NCBI RefSeq assembly: GCF_001870435.1
Contig: NZ_MDDR01000039.1
Location: forward strand, 186,001-250,000
Source of the DNA: Pseudomonas costantinii
GTDB taxonomy: Bacteria; Pseudomonadota; Gammaproteobacteria; Pseudomonadales; Pseudomonadaceae
Direction of reading: 5' to 3'
Length of the DNA: 64,000 nucleotides
The position numbers were made by a program, and so were the translations under genes. The notes below the pieces were generated by a model. It saw only the letters and a list, made by a program, of their open reading frames with translations. It was not told where the DNA came from and searched no databases. This document shows, piece by piece, positions 8,254-15,674 of the stretch (its first letter is position 1; each line of letters begins with the position of its first letter).

Positions 8254-8679
8254 TTACTTGGCGAAAAGCTGACTCATATCCTTGAACGCCTTGAACTCCA
8301 GGGCGTTGCCACAAGGATCAAACAGAAACATGGTGGCCTGCTCGCCAACCTGGCCCTGGAAGCGAATGTAGGGTTCGATGACGAACTGGGTTTCACGCGC
8401 TCTCAATCGATCCGCCAGGGCTTCCCACTGATCCCAGTGCAGGATGATCCCAAAATGCGGGACCGGCACATCGTGGCCATCGACCGGGTTGGAGTGCACC
8501 GATTCCTGGGAGTGCGTCTTGGGGTGTTCGTGGATGACCAGTTGGTGGCCGTAAAAGTCGAAATCGACCCATTGCGCACTCGAGCGACCTTCCGAGAGGC
8601 CAAACACGTCGCCATAGAAGTGGCGAGCGGCTGCAAGATCGTAAACGGGAATAGCTAGATGAAAGGGCGAAAGGCTCAC
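8254..8679 (-). CDS. VOC family (glyoxalase/dioxygenase fold) protein
   Basis: This 141-residue protein has the paired beta-alpha-beta modules of the vicinal oxygen chelate fold. FHLAIPVYDLAAARHFYGDVFGL starts module 1, with H7 as a likely metal ligand. HFGIILHWDQW starts module 2, and the end carries TMFLFDPCGNALEFKAF, whose glutamate is the usual last ligand. Such proteins include glyoxalases, extradiol dioxygenases and resistance proteins, and the specific reaction is not evident. It lies at the head of the run leading to pxpB / pxpC / transporter, downstream of a co-directional LysR gene. Confidence 0.82.
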   Translation of the reverse strand: MSLSPFHLAIPVYDLAAARHFYGDVFGLSEGRSSAQWVDFDFYGHQLVIHEHPKTHSQESVHSNPVDGHDVPVPHFGIILHWDQWEALADRLRARETQFVIEPYIRFQGQVGEQATMFLFDPCGNALEFKAFKDMSQLFAK

Positions 8680-8789
8680 GGTGGCTACCTGCAGGTTCTG
8701 TTATTTAGAACTCGATTCTTCACCAGAAAGACCTGCGGATAAAGCGGATATCTTTCGCCCTGAGCCTCAATTTTTTCGATGCTCGCGCC

Positions 8790-9665
8790 CTATTCCGGAA
8801 CATCCAGCACGTCCATGACGCACGACCGAAACAAGGCGAAGAGCGGCAGCTGGCGCTGGGTGTACTTGGTCAGCAGCACGATTTCGCGAAAAAACGTGAG
8901 TTTGTCCAATCGCAAAACCCGCACGTCGCTGTCGTGTTCCAGCCACAAACCCGCCAAGGGCACCAAGGAAACCCCCAGCCCGCTGCGGACCATCTTGACG
9001 ATGGCGTCCAGCTCGTCGAGTTCGAGTGTTTGTTGCGTCTGGATCTTTTGCTCCTTGAGAAACTGCGTGACCTGACGCCCACCGAACGAGCCCCGGTCAT
9101 AACGCACAAATGGCTGTTCGCGGAGAATCTGCAAGGGGTCATCGCCCTGCACCTCCTTCGAGGTGATCAGCACAAAGGGCTCGCGCGCGATGACTTCGAT
9201 ATTGAGGTCTTTAGGCAGGTTGAACGGCGGATGAATCATGATCGCGAGGTCCAGCTCACCGGCATCCACCTGGCTGAGCAAGTTAAGCGAAACCCCGGGA
9301 ACCAGGCTGACCTCAATGAACGGTGCCTGACGTTTAAGCGCCACCAGCGCCTTGGGCAGGATGCCGGTTTGCACGCTGCCGATGGCACCGATACGCAACG
9401 AGCCGTGGAAGTTGTTTGCACTGTCGGGCGCGCCCATGCGCGAGAAAATATCGAGGATTTCCTCCGCCAGCGGCACCGCCCGCTGCCCTGCAGAGTTCAG
9501 GGTGGCGGAGCGGCCGGTGCGGTCAAACAGCTTCACACCCAGCGCATCCTCAAGGTGCTTTATCTGCGCGCTCACCGCCGATTGCGTCAGCCCCACTTGC
9601 TGCCCGGCGGCGGCAAAGGTTCCACGCCGGGCGGCGTACACGAAGGTCCTTAATTCTCGAATCAT
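8790..9665 (-). CDS. LysR family transcriptional regulator
   Basis: This 291-residue LysR regulator starts MIRELRTFVYAARRGTFAAAGQQVGLTQ with the winged helix-turn-helix to about residue 60, then a substrate-binding domain (GSLRIGAIGSVQTGILPKALVALKRQAPFIEVSLVPG...). It lies on the same strand as, and 110 bases upstream of, the VOC / pxpB / pxpC / transporter run, and so probably controls that operon. Its 5' side faces a MarR gene across 183 bases. Confidence 0.9.
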   Translation of the reverse strand: MIRELRTFVYAARRGTFAAAGQQVGLTQSAVSAQIKHLEDALGVKLFDRTGRSATLNSAGQRAVPLAEEILDIFSRMGAPDSANNFHGSLRIGAIGSVQTGILPKALVALKRQAPFIEVSLVPGVSLNLLSQVDAGELDLAIMIHPPFNLPKDLNIEVIAREPFVLITSKEVQGDDPLQILREQPFVRYDRGSFGGRQVTQFLKEQKIQTQQTLELDELDAIVKMVRSGLGVSLVPLAGLWLEHDSDVRVLRLDKLTFFREIVLLTKYTQRQLPLFALFRSCVMDVLDVPE

Positions 9666-9808
9666 CTTGGCACCCTATTAGTAATCTGCGCCGCGAGCGC
9701 GAAGAGGTGGCTGAGCATGCATAGGCACCGCTATATTGATCGTCAGCCAACAGCTCATTATTTGAATGAATAACCACAGGCCGCGTTAGAACAAAAAACA
9801 ATACAGCC

Positions 9809-9822
9809 AAACTGTACAGTTT
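9809..9822. promoter_or_regulatory. 14-base perfect palindrome upstream of the MarR gene
   Basis: AAACTGTACAGTTT is a perfect palindrome ending 26 bases before the MarR start codon. MarR proteins bind palindromes of this size in their own promoters, so it is a candidate autoregulatory operator. Overlap with a promoter is inferred from position only. Confidence 0.45.
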
Positions 9823-9848
9823 TTCTTTGCTCATGCTACCGTTCCAGC

Positions 9849-10301
9849 ATGACTAAATCACCCTCACCCACCGAAAACCAATCAGCCGCCACCCTGGCCG
9901 CCGAGCTGCGTATATCCCTGGGCAAACTGATCCGCCGCCTGCGCGAACACACCCATCCCAATGATTTTACCTCCGCGCAAAAGTCCGTCCTGCTGCGCCT
10001 TGACCGCGATGGTCCGTCCACCGTGTCTGCCCTTGCCCGCGCCGAAAGCGTACGCCCGCAGTCCATGCGTATCACCGTGGCCGGGCTTGAGGCAATGCAG
10101 GCCGTCAGCGGCAAGCCGGACCCCAGCGATGGCCGGCAGACGCTGATCACGCTAACACCCACGTTCCGTAAACACCTCACCGAAAGCCGTGCAGCCAAAG
10201 ACGACTGGCTGCTACGCGCGCTGCAAGAACAGCTGTCGCCCCAGGAACAAGACGAACTCGCCGCCGCGGTAAAACTGCTGGAGCGCCTCGCCGACTTTTG
10301 A
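9849..10301 (+). CDS. MarR family transcriptional regulator
   Basis: This 150-residue winged-helix protein has the MarR core: the recognition helix in DGPSTVSALARAESVRPQSMRITVAGLEAM, followed by the wing containing SGKPDPSDGRQTLITLT. MarR proteins are usually dimeric repressors relieved by phenolics or oxidants. The gene is followed by a small membrane protein and an MFS exporter in the same direction. This is the common repressor-plus-exporter arrangement, so control of that exporter is likely. Confidence 0.88.
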   Translation: MTKSPSPTENQSAATLAAELRISLGKLIRRLREHTHPNDFTSAQKSVLLRLDRDGPSTVSALARAESVRPQSMRITVAGLEAMQAVSGKPDPSDGRQTLITLTPTFRKHLTESRAAKDDWLLRALQEQLSPQEQDELAAAVKLLERLADF

Positions 10302-10369
10302 TTCACGCCCTACCCGCTCACGACCCACAACATCATCGGTTTGCTCGACAAAAAAAGAGGTGTTTGAAC

Positions 10370-10699
10370 ATGCAATGGCTTGACCTGCTGTCCTACTTCT
10401 TCGGCGGTTTTTTTCTAGCCAACGCCGTGCCACATTGCGTCAGCGGCGTGATGGGCAAGGCGTTCCAAACACCGTTTGCGCAGCCGCGTGGAGAGGGGTT
10501 GTCGTCATCGACAGTGAATGTGTTGTGGGGGTTTTTCAATCTGGTGATCGCTTACGTGCTGGTCTGCCGCGTCGGTGATTTCGACTTCAAGCAGACCAGT
10601 GATGGGGTCGCACTCGGGCTCGGCGGATTGGCGATCAGTCTGTACCTGGCACGGCACTTTGGCCGTTTTCACGGTGGCAACGCGCAGCAAGCGTCATGA
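10370..10699 (+). CDS. Small integral membrane protein of unknown function
   Basis: This 109-residue protein has about three hydrophobic helices (near residues 7-25, 45-62 and 76-93) and a polar C-terminus. I choose the ATG at 10370 because AGAGGTG lies at good distance. A frame opening at 10298 inside the MarR end would add 24 residues with no family support. Its stop overlaps the start of the downstream MFS gene by 4 bases, so the two are coupled. I do not recognise a functional family. It may be an accessory of the exporter. Confidence 0.75.
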   Translation: MQWLDLLSYFFGGFFLANAVPHCVSGVMGKAFQTPFAQPRGEGLSSSTVNVLWGFFNLVIAYVLVCRVGDFDFKQTSDGVALGLGGLAISLYLARHFGRFHGGNAQQAS

Positions 10700-11913
10700 G
10701 TTTCCTCGGCACCTTCCGCTCCCTGCGCAGTGTCAACTACCGCATCTGGGCGGCCGGCGCGCTGGTGTCGAATATCGGCACCTGGATGCAGCGCACTGCC
10801 CAGGACTGGCTGGTACTCACCCAACTCACCCCGCACAACGCCTCGGCGGTCGGCATCGTCATGGCGTTGCAGTTCGGGCCGCAGTTGCTGTTGTTGCCGT
10901 GGACCGGCTTTGCGGCCGACCACTATGACCAGCGCAAGTTGCTGATCGTCACTCAAGCGGTCATGGGCCTACTGGCGCTGACGCTTGGGGTGTTCACTGT
11001 CACCGGCTTTGTGCAGCTGTGGCACGTGTATGTGTTCGCGTTTTTGTCCGGCTGCGCCTCGGCGTTCGATGCGCCGGTGCGGCAGATCTTCGTGGCGGAA
11101 CTGGTGGGCGAGAAAGACTTGTCCAACGCCATTGCGCTCAACTCCACCTCGTTCAACATGGCGCGCATGATCGGCCCGGCAGTGGCCGGCGTGACCATCG
11201 CGTCGGTCGGCACCGGCTGGGCGTTCCTGCTCAATGGCTCGAGCTTTTTCGCGGTACTGGTCTCGCTGTTTTTCCTGCGCGTCTCGGGCCAGCACACAAA
11301 AGTGCGGGCACTGCGTACCAAAGGCAGCCTCACCGAGGGCATGCGTTATGTGTGGGCGCGACCGGACCTGAAAGCGATCCTGCTGATGCTGTTCCTGATC
11401 GGCACCTTCGGCATGAACTTCCCGATTTTCATCTCGACCATGGCGGTCACCGTGTTCCATGCCGATGCGCGGGGCTACGGCCTGCTGACCTCGACCCTGG
11501 CCATCGGCACCATCGCCGGCGCGCTGCTGGCAGCCGGTCGCGAACGGCCACAGTTCAAGTCACTGCTGACCGGCGCGGCGGTGTTCGGGGTTGGCTGCAC
11601 ACTGGCGGCTTTGGCGCCGAACTACTGGATGTTCGCCATTGCGCTGGTGATCATCGGTGTGGGGGCCATGACCTTCAGCAACACCACCAACAGCCTGATG
11701 CAACTCACCACCGAGCCCGCCATGCGCGGCCGGGTGATCGCCTTGCGCGTGGGCGTTGCCTTGGGCGGCACACCCATTGGTGCGCCCATCGTCGGTTGGG
11801 TGGCCGACCACCTAGGCCCGCGCTGGGCGCTGGTGGTCGGCGCGGTGGCGGGCATGCTGGCCGTAGGCGTGGCGATCTACACCATGAACCGCCAGTTGGA
11901 TCGGCCTGAGTAG
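10696..11913 (+). CDS. MFS transporter, MFS_3/EntS-like exporter
   Basis: This 405-residue 12-helix transporter opens FRSLRSVNYRIWAAGALVSNIGTWMQRTAQDWLV, the entry typical of MFS_3 exporters such as the enterobactin exporter EntS. It also has the motif FAADHYDQRKLLI between helices 2 and 3. Known members export siderophores or drugs. It is translationally coupled to the small membrane protein and sits behind a MarR regulator. No siderophore synthesis gene is near, so drug or metabolite efflux is the safer reading. Confidence 0.87.
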   Translation: MSFLGTFRSLRSVNYRIWAAGALVSNIGTWMQRTAQDWLVLTQLTPHNASAVGIVMALQFGPQLLLLPWTGFAADHYDQRKLLIVTQAVMGLLALTLGVFTVTGFVQLWHVYVFAFLSGCASAFDAPVRQIFVAELVGEKDLSNAIALNSTSFNMARMIGPAVAGVTIASVGTGWAFLLNGSSFFAVLVSLFFLRVSGQHTKVRALRTKGSLTEGMRYVWARPDLKAILLMLFLIGTFGMNFPIFISTMAVTVFHADARGYGLLTSTLAIGTIAGALLAAGRERPQFKSLLTGAAVFGVGCTLAALAPNYWMFAIALVIIGVGAMTFSNTTNSLMQLTTEPAMRGRVIALRVGVALGGTPIGAPIVGWVADHLGPRWALVVGAVAGMLAVGVAIYTMNRQLDRPE

Positions 11914-11931
11914 ACTCTGCACCGGCCACCT

Positions 11932-11954
11932 TGCATAGGGGGTGGGGGTATGCA
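11932..11954. promoter_or_regulatory. G-tract palindrome, candidate RcnR/DmeR operator 1
   Basis: Perfect 6-base arms TGCATA and TATGCA flank an 11-base tract made of ten G and one T. RcnR/CsoR-family regulators bind A/T-rich inverted arms around a G or C tract, which fits this site. It lies 35 bases upstream of the RcnR-like gene. Confidence 0.6.
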
Positions 11955-11968
11955 ATGATCCGCCCCAT

Positions 11969-11988
11969 TATAGGTAGGGGGGGTATAC
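11969..11988. promoter_or_regulatory. Second G-tract site overlapping the ribosome binding site
   Basis: TATA arms flank a centre containing a run of seven G. This repeats the layout of the site at 11932-11954, with starts 37 bases apart. It ends one base before the GTG start codon, so the same G-rich tract also serves as the Shine-Dalgarno region. Binding here would block RNA polymerase or its escape. Confidence 0.5.
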
Positions 11989-11989
11989 A

Positions 11990-12265
11990 GTGGGCCATAT
12001 AGCCGCAAACAAAGACAGCCTGATCAAGCGCGTCAAACGCATCGCCGGGCAGATCCAGGCCGTTGAAAGAGCGCTGGAGTCGGACCTCGACTGCGCCAAG
12101 ACGCTGCACCTGGTAGCCGCCACACGCGGCGCCATCAATGGCTTGATGGAAGAAATCATCGAAGAGCACGCCAGGGCGCACGTGGCCGATCCCTCCCTCA
12201 GCGAGGAAGCACGCAACAGGGGCGTCGAAGAACTGCTTGAAGCCATCCGACGGTATTCCAAATGA
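11990..12265 (+). CDS. RcnR/FrmR-family metal-sensing repressor (DmeR-like)
   Basis: This 91-residue all-helical repressor has the RcnR fingerprint residues H3, C35, H60 and H64, the Ni/Co ligand set known from E. coli RcnR. Formaldehyde-sensing FrmR has a glutamate at position 64 instead. The GTG start at 11990 is favoured because it puts the histidine at position 3. The gene overlaps the cation diffusion facilitator by 4 bases. It presumably represses this operon through the two upstream G-tract palindromes and releases it when Co(II) or Ni(II) binds. Confidence 0.87.
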   Translation: MGHIAANKDSLIKRVKRIAGQIQAVERALESDLDCAKTLHLVAATRGAINGLMEEIIEEHARAHVADPSLSEEARNRGVEELLEAIRRYSK

Positions 12266-13188
12266 CCTTCGCAAATAGCACACACCCTCACACACACGAG
12301 CATGTGTTCCTCGGCTCGGCCCATGAGGAAAACGCCAAGCGCACCTTATGGGTGGTGATGTTGACGGTGGTCATGATGGTGGCGGAAATCGCCGCCGGGG
12401 CCATGACCGGTTCCATGGCCCTGTTGGCTGACGGCTTCCATATGGCGACCCACGCAGGCGCCTTGGGCATTGCCGCCGCGGCCTATGCCTATGCCAAACG
12501 CAATGCGGACAGCCCGCGCTACAGCTTCGGCACCGGCAAAGTCGGCGACCTGGGTGGCTTCGCCTCGGCGCTGATCCTGGCGTTGGTGTCCCTGGGCATT
12601 GGTGTCGAGTCAGTCATACGCCTGCTGCAACCTACTGAAGTACAGTTTGGTACGGCCACCCTGATTGCGGTCGTGGGGTTGGCGGTCAATATCGCCAGTG
12701 CGCTGTTGCTTGGCCACGGTCATAGCCATGGGCATGACCACGATCACGATCACGCCCACCACCCCCATGGCAACGACAACAACATGCGCTCAGCCTATGT
12801 GCATGTGATCGCCGATGCGCTGACGTCGGTGCTCGCCATCGCCGCGTTGCTCGCCGGGCGGTACCTGGGCTGGGTCTGGCTGGACCCGCTGATGGGCATC
12901 GTCGGCGCCATCGTGATTGCGCGATGGTCCTGGAGTTTGATGGGGGCAACCGCGGGTGTGCTGCTGGACCAAACAGATGAGCACGTCGCCGCTGAAATCC
13001 GCGAGTTGGTCGAACAACCCGGCGATGCGACGATCACCGACTTACACGTCTGGCGAGTGGGCCCCGACGCGCATGCGGCCATCGTGAGCGTGGTCGGCGG
13101 CGCGACAACGGATGCCAACAGCATTCGCGAGCGCCTCAAACCGGTCCATGAAGTGAGCCACCTCACCGTTGAGTTTCACGCGGCGTAG
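12262..13188 (+). CDS. dmeF: Cation diffusion facilitator, DmeF-type Co/Ni efflux transporter
   Basis: This is a 308-residue six-helix CDF exporter of the inner membrane. The N-terminus is histidine-rich (THPHTHEHVF). Helix 2 has the metal-site pattern LLADGFHMATHAGALG, helix 5 has HVIADALTSVLA, and a long histidine/aspartate loop (GHGHSHGHDHDHDHAHHPHG, about residues 151-170) lies between helices 4 and 5. The long loop and the pairing with an RcnR-like regulator match DmeF exporters for Co(II) and Ni(II). The HMATH variation is typical of this branch. Its start overlaps the regulator's stop. Confidence 0.87.
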   Translation: MTFANSTHPHTHEHVFLGSAHEENAKRTLWVVMLTVVMMVAEIAAGAMTGSMALLADGFHMATHAGALGIAAAAYAYAKRNADSPRYSFGTGKVGDLGGFASALILALVSLGIGVESVIRLLQPTEVQFGTATLIAVVGLAVNIASALLLGHGHSHGHDHDHDHAHHPHGNDNNMRSAYVHVIADALTSVLAIAALLAGRYLGWVWLDPLMGIVGAIVIARWSWSLMGATAGVLLDQTDEHVAAEIRELVEQPGDATITDLHVWRVGPDAHAAIVSVVGGATTDANSIRERLKPVHEVSHLTVEFHAA

Positions 13189-13220
13189 CTGCGCCCCTCT
13201 ATTACATACCGGGTGAACCC

Positions 13221-13400
13221 TTGGCTAAAGATATCGAGAACCCCTGTATCTCCACCTGCCAGCTCAGTGGCGATTTATGCGTCAGCTGCGGACGGAGCAA
13301 GGACGACATCCGTAAATGGAAACGCATGAAACGCCCGGAGAAGATGGCCGCCGTGCAGCGCGCGACGTTGCGCCTCAAAGCGTTGAAAAAGGCCAAATAG
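13221..13400 (+). CDS. DUF1289 small cysteine-rich protein
   Basis: This 59-residue protein contains CISTCQLSGDLCVSCGRSKDDIRKW, the four-cysteine DUF1289 pattern, followed by a basic helical tail (ALKKAK at the end). The likely start is a TTG at 13221 with a weak GGGTGA upstream. No ATG is available in frame before the first cysteine. The cysteines suggest a zinc or iron-sulfur site, but the role of the family is not established. It may be read together with dmeF, 32 bases upstream. Confidence 0.75.
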   Translation: MAKDIENPCISTCQLSGDLCVSCGRSKDDIRKWKRMKRPEKMAAVQRATLRLKALKKAK

Positions 13401-13435
13401 GGCTGACGGTTCTACCAGCCCTCCTCAGCCGTCGA

Positions 13436-14302
13436 TCAAGTACGCCCCACCGACCCGGTCACCGGAAGATTACCCAACAACTTGAGGCCGGTGCTCTTCA
13501 CAAAAGTGTCGTAGTCCATCGGCTTTTCGATACGGGTTTCAGCGTTGGGCAACACGTAGGCCCAGGCGCGTTTGGATGAAGCGTCGTACACCAACTTGAA
13601 CAGGCGCGTCGGCACCCAGACCTTGTTGTCGCCGATGGTGTTGTAGCCCGCATCAAACAGCGGCCCGGTGAACACAAATACATTGCCGCCGGCACGCGCG
13701 GCAAACTTGCGCACATCCGACTCGACCTTGCTCCAGATCTTGCGGTTGTTGGTGGGATCCTGCGGCACCATGTTCGACAGCGCGAAGGACTGGGCCATGG
13801 CATTGGCGCTCGGTGCATCGGCGGCTGGGGACTGGTGACCACGGTCCACGGCCGGGTGCTGGCTGCGGTAGTCACTCAACTCGGCGCGCGCGCCTTTGGG
13901 AATGCGCGGGTCCGGGTAAAACTGGTTGGTGCGCTCTTCGCCTTTGGCATCGCGCAGTTGGGCGGCGTTAAGGCGTTCGACCACCACCAACGGCGTCTTG
14001 CTGGTCTGTGAATAGAGCACCGCAAAGTTATCGGAACACAGCGCCAGAGGTTTCATGGTGGCGGGTACTGTGGCGGTGTTGATCGGTGTCGCGCCAGGAA
14101 ACAGATCGGCGCAACCATCAAACGAAGGCCGCTTTTGTTTGCTGGAGTAAAGGTCGAGGGCCGCGCTCTGGCTGATCGAGCCGGAGCGGGAGGTGTGTTC
14201 CTGGGCGGGTGGTTTGATGAAGTCCAGCAGGCCACGGGCGTGCGCCCCGGTGGAGAGCAAAACAAGGGCCGACAGCCCGACTGCAATTTTGCGGAGGTGC
14301 AT
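13436..14302 (-). CDS. Secreted DNA/RNA non-specific endonuclease (NUC family)
   Basis: This 288-residue protein has a signal peptide (MHLRKIAVGLSALVLLSTGAHA) and a beta-beta-alpha-metal nuclease domain. DRGHQSPAAD at residues 153-162 carries the catalytic histidine H156, and NMVPQDPTNNRKIW from residue 177 carries the metal-binding asparagine, as in Serratia nuclease. It should cleave DNA and RNA outside the cytoplasm, for nutrient scavenging or defence. No immunity partner or secretion-system gene is adjacent, so it is unlikely to be a toxin of a paired system. Confidence 0.9.
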   Translation of the reverse strand: MHLRKIAVGLSALVLLSTGAHARGLLDFIKPPAQEHTSRSGSISQSAALDLYSSKQKRPSFDGCADLFPGATPINTATVPATMKPLALCSDNFAVLYSQTSKTPLVVVERLNAAQLRDAKGEERTNQFYPDPRIPKGARAELSDYRSQHPAVDRGHQSPAADAPSANAMAQSFALSNMVPQDPTNNRKIWSKVESDVRKFAARAGGNVFVFTGPLFDAGYNTIGDNKVWVPTRLFKLVYDASSKRAWAYVLPNAETRIEKPMDYDTFVKSTGLKLLGNLPVTGSVGRT

Positions 14303-14413
14303 GCGTTAAATCTTATGGTGAGGGGTAAACGAAGGGTGAGTCCCGATGCTCGAGACCGAAAAGCGTACGGCCGTTGACAATCATGCGGGGCTTATTGACC
14401 CTCACAATCCACT

Positions 14414-15037
14414 TTAGTGCTGACCCTGCCTGATCGATTGCCAAGCGGCCTCAGCCAACAGTTCTCGGTGCTCCTGAGGACTCTTTTTGACTTTCGCCGA
14501 GAGCCAGGCACGTGAGTAACTTTCTGCCGAGCCGATGATCAGAGAGGGAATGAGTTCTGCCGGGAGGTGACTGAAGTACTCCTTGCGCCCTTCCACACTC
14601 ATCCAGTCCTGCAACTGCCTGTTTCGCAATCGGTTGCGCGAAAGCAGTTCGTCCTTGAACGGGCCATTGGACACCGCGAAGCGGCTTTGGAAGACAAACC
14701 GCGCCCACTCGGGTTGTTCATCTACCCATTCAACGTAGCTATACACCAGCCCCACGACCCCAGCGTGCGCAGTGTCTGCGTCCTGCAGGTAGCGATCTCG
14801 AAGGGTGGCCTGGTCTTCCAGAGCGGCAAAAAAAAGCGCTGCGACAAGCCCCTCTTTATTGCCGAAGTGATGGTAGATGGCACCCACACTGGTGTCACAT
14901 CGCGCACGAATGGTTTCGATATTCGTCGCTTCAATACCCACCTCGTTAAAGCATGCCAGCGCCTCGCGCAAAATGGTGCGCTTGAGCTCGCTGCGCCTGC
15001 CAGGAAAGGTACGCTCGATGAGATCGATAGAGTGCAT
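14414..15037 (-). CDS. TetR family transcriptional regulator
   Basis: This regulator of about 207 residues has the TetR helix-turn-helix: LKRTILREALACFNEVGIEATNIETIRARCDTSVGAIYHHFGNKEGLVAALF. A longer frame reaches 15184 but would cover the promoter of the divergent gene and adds an un-TetR-like head, so I use the ATG at 15035-15037, although its ribosome binding site is weak. The gene is divergent from a DUF4442 gene, with an ACAGAA-N5-TTCTGT operator candidate between them. The ligand is unknown. Confidence 0.85.
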   Translation of the reverse strand: MHSIDLIERTFPGRRSELKRTILREALACFNEVGIEATNIETIRARCDTSVGAIYHHFGNKEGLVAALFFAALEDQATLRDRYLQDADTAHAGVVGLVYSYVEWVDEQPEWARFVFQSRFAVSNGPFKDELLSRNRLRNRQLQDWMSVEGRKEYFSHLPAELIPSLIIGSAESYSRAWLSAKVKKSPQEHRELLAEAAWQSIRQGQH

Positions 15038-15097
15038 GCAGAGAGACGCCAAATAAAAAGAGTTTATAGGTTCATCGACCGACAGAAAACGCTCGTG

Positions 15098-15132
15098 TTG
15101 ACAGGCATCAATTTTACAGAATATTGTTCTGT
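15098..15132 (+). promoter_or_regulatory. Promoter and overlapping TetR operator for the DUF4442 gene
   Basis: A consensus -35 TTGACA lies at 15098-15103, with TATTGT at 15122-15127 as the -10 (18-base spacing). The -10 is embedded in the palindrome ACAGAA-TATTG-TTCTGT at 15116-15132. A bound TetR dimer would cover the -10, an ideal repression geometry. Start of translation is at 15172. Confidence 0.6.
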
Positions 15133-15171
15133 TGCAGAATATTATTCCGTAACTAGCCTCAAGGATATCCA

Positions 15172-15612
15172 ATGAGCCAAGCACTTAGCATGTTCAATAG
15201 CGTAGGTCCCGCCGCATTCAGCCAACTGGCGTGCCAGATGGCACCGTACTTCAGCACCATTTCGCCCGAGATCGCCGAGCTGAGCCCGAACCGTGCAGTC
15301 GTCAATGTGCCGTTTCGCAAGGAAATCACCAACCACCTGGCCTCCGTACACGCGATTGCACTGTGCAACGCTGCCGAGTTGGCCGGGGGCATGATGACGG
15401 ACGTCTCGATTCCCGCAGGCGCCCGATGGATTCCGAAAGGCATGACGGTCGAATACCTTGCCAAGGCGAAATCGAATATCCGTGCCGTCGCTGAGGGCGC
15501 CGGTATCGATTGGCAATCCGCCGGGGACAAAATCGTCCCGGTGGACATCTTCGATGAAGAGGGCATCAAAGTGTTTACCGCCCACATTACGATGAATGTG
15601 AAACTCGCTTAG
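15172..15612 (+). CDS. DUF4442 hotdog-fold protein (putative thioesterase)
   Basis: This 146-residue protein resembles the DUF4442 branch of the PaaI-like hotdog superfamily: a core VVNVPFRKEITNHLASVHAIALCNAAELAGG, with the helix that normally carries the catalytic region, then MTVEYLAKAKSNIRAVAEG. Such proteins are probable acyl-CoA or acyl-ACP thioesterases, but activity has rarely been shown. An AAGGATAT ribosome site precedes the ATG. A divergent TetR gene and a promoter-overlapping palindrome suggest ligand-relieved repression, possibly by an acyl-CoA. Confidence 0.75.
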   Translation: MSQALSMFNSVGPAAFSQLACQMAPYFSTISPEIAELSPNRAVVNVPFRKEITNHLASVHAIALCNAAELAGGMMTDVSIPAGARWIPKGMTVEYLAKAKSNIRAVAEGAGIDWQSAGDKIVPVDIFDEEGIKVFTAHITMNVKLA

Positions 15613-15620
15613 GTGTTGTT

Positions 15621-15663
15621 TCAGGCTCGGTTACGCCGTTGAATCGGCATAACCGCTGCCTGA
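15621..15663. terminator. Hairpin between convergent genes
   Basis: TCAGGC pairs with GCCTGA, and inside these GGTTACGCCG pairs with CGGCATAACC apart from one mismatch around a TTGAAT loop. It sits between the DUF4442 gene and the convergent MFS gene and probably ends both transcripts, although no clear T run follows. Confidence 0.5.
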
Positions 15664-15674
15664 CCTGAATCAGA

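Noticed and set aside
13436..14302. Secreted nuclease as an effector toxin of a contact-dependent system
   Set aside because: There is a normal signal peptide and no immunity gene, PAAR, VgrG or polymorphic repeat nearby.
14414..15184. Longer TetR start at 15184
   Set aside because: It would place coding sequence over the divergent gene's promoter and operator and adds residues unlike TetR proteins.
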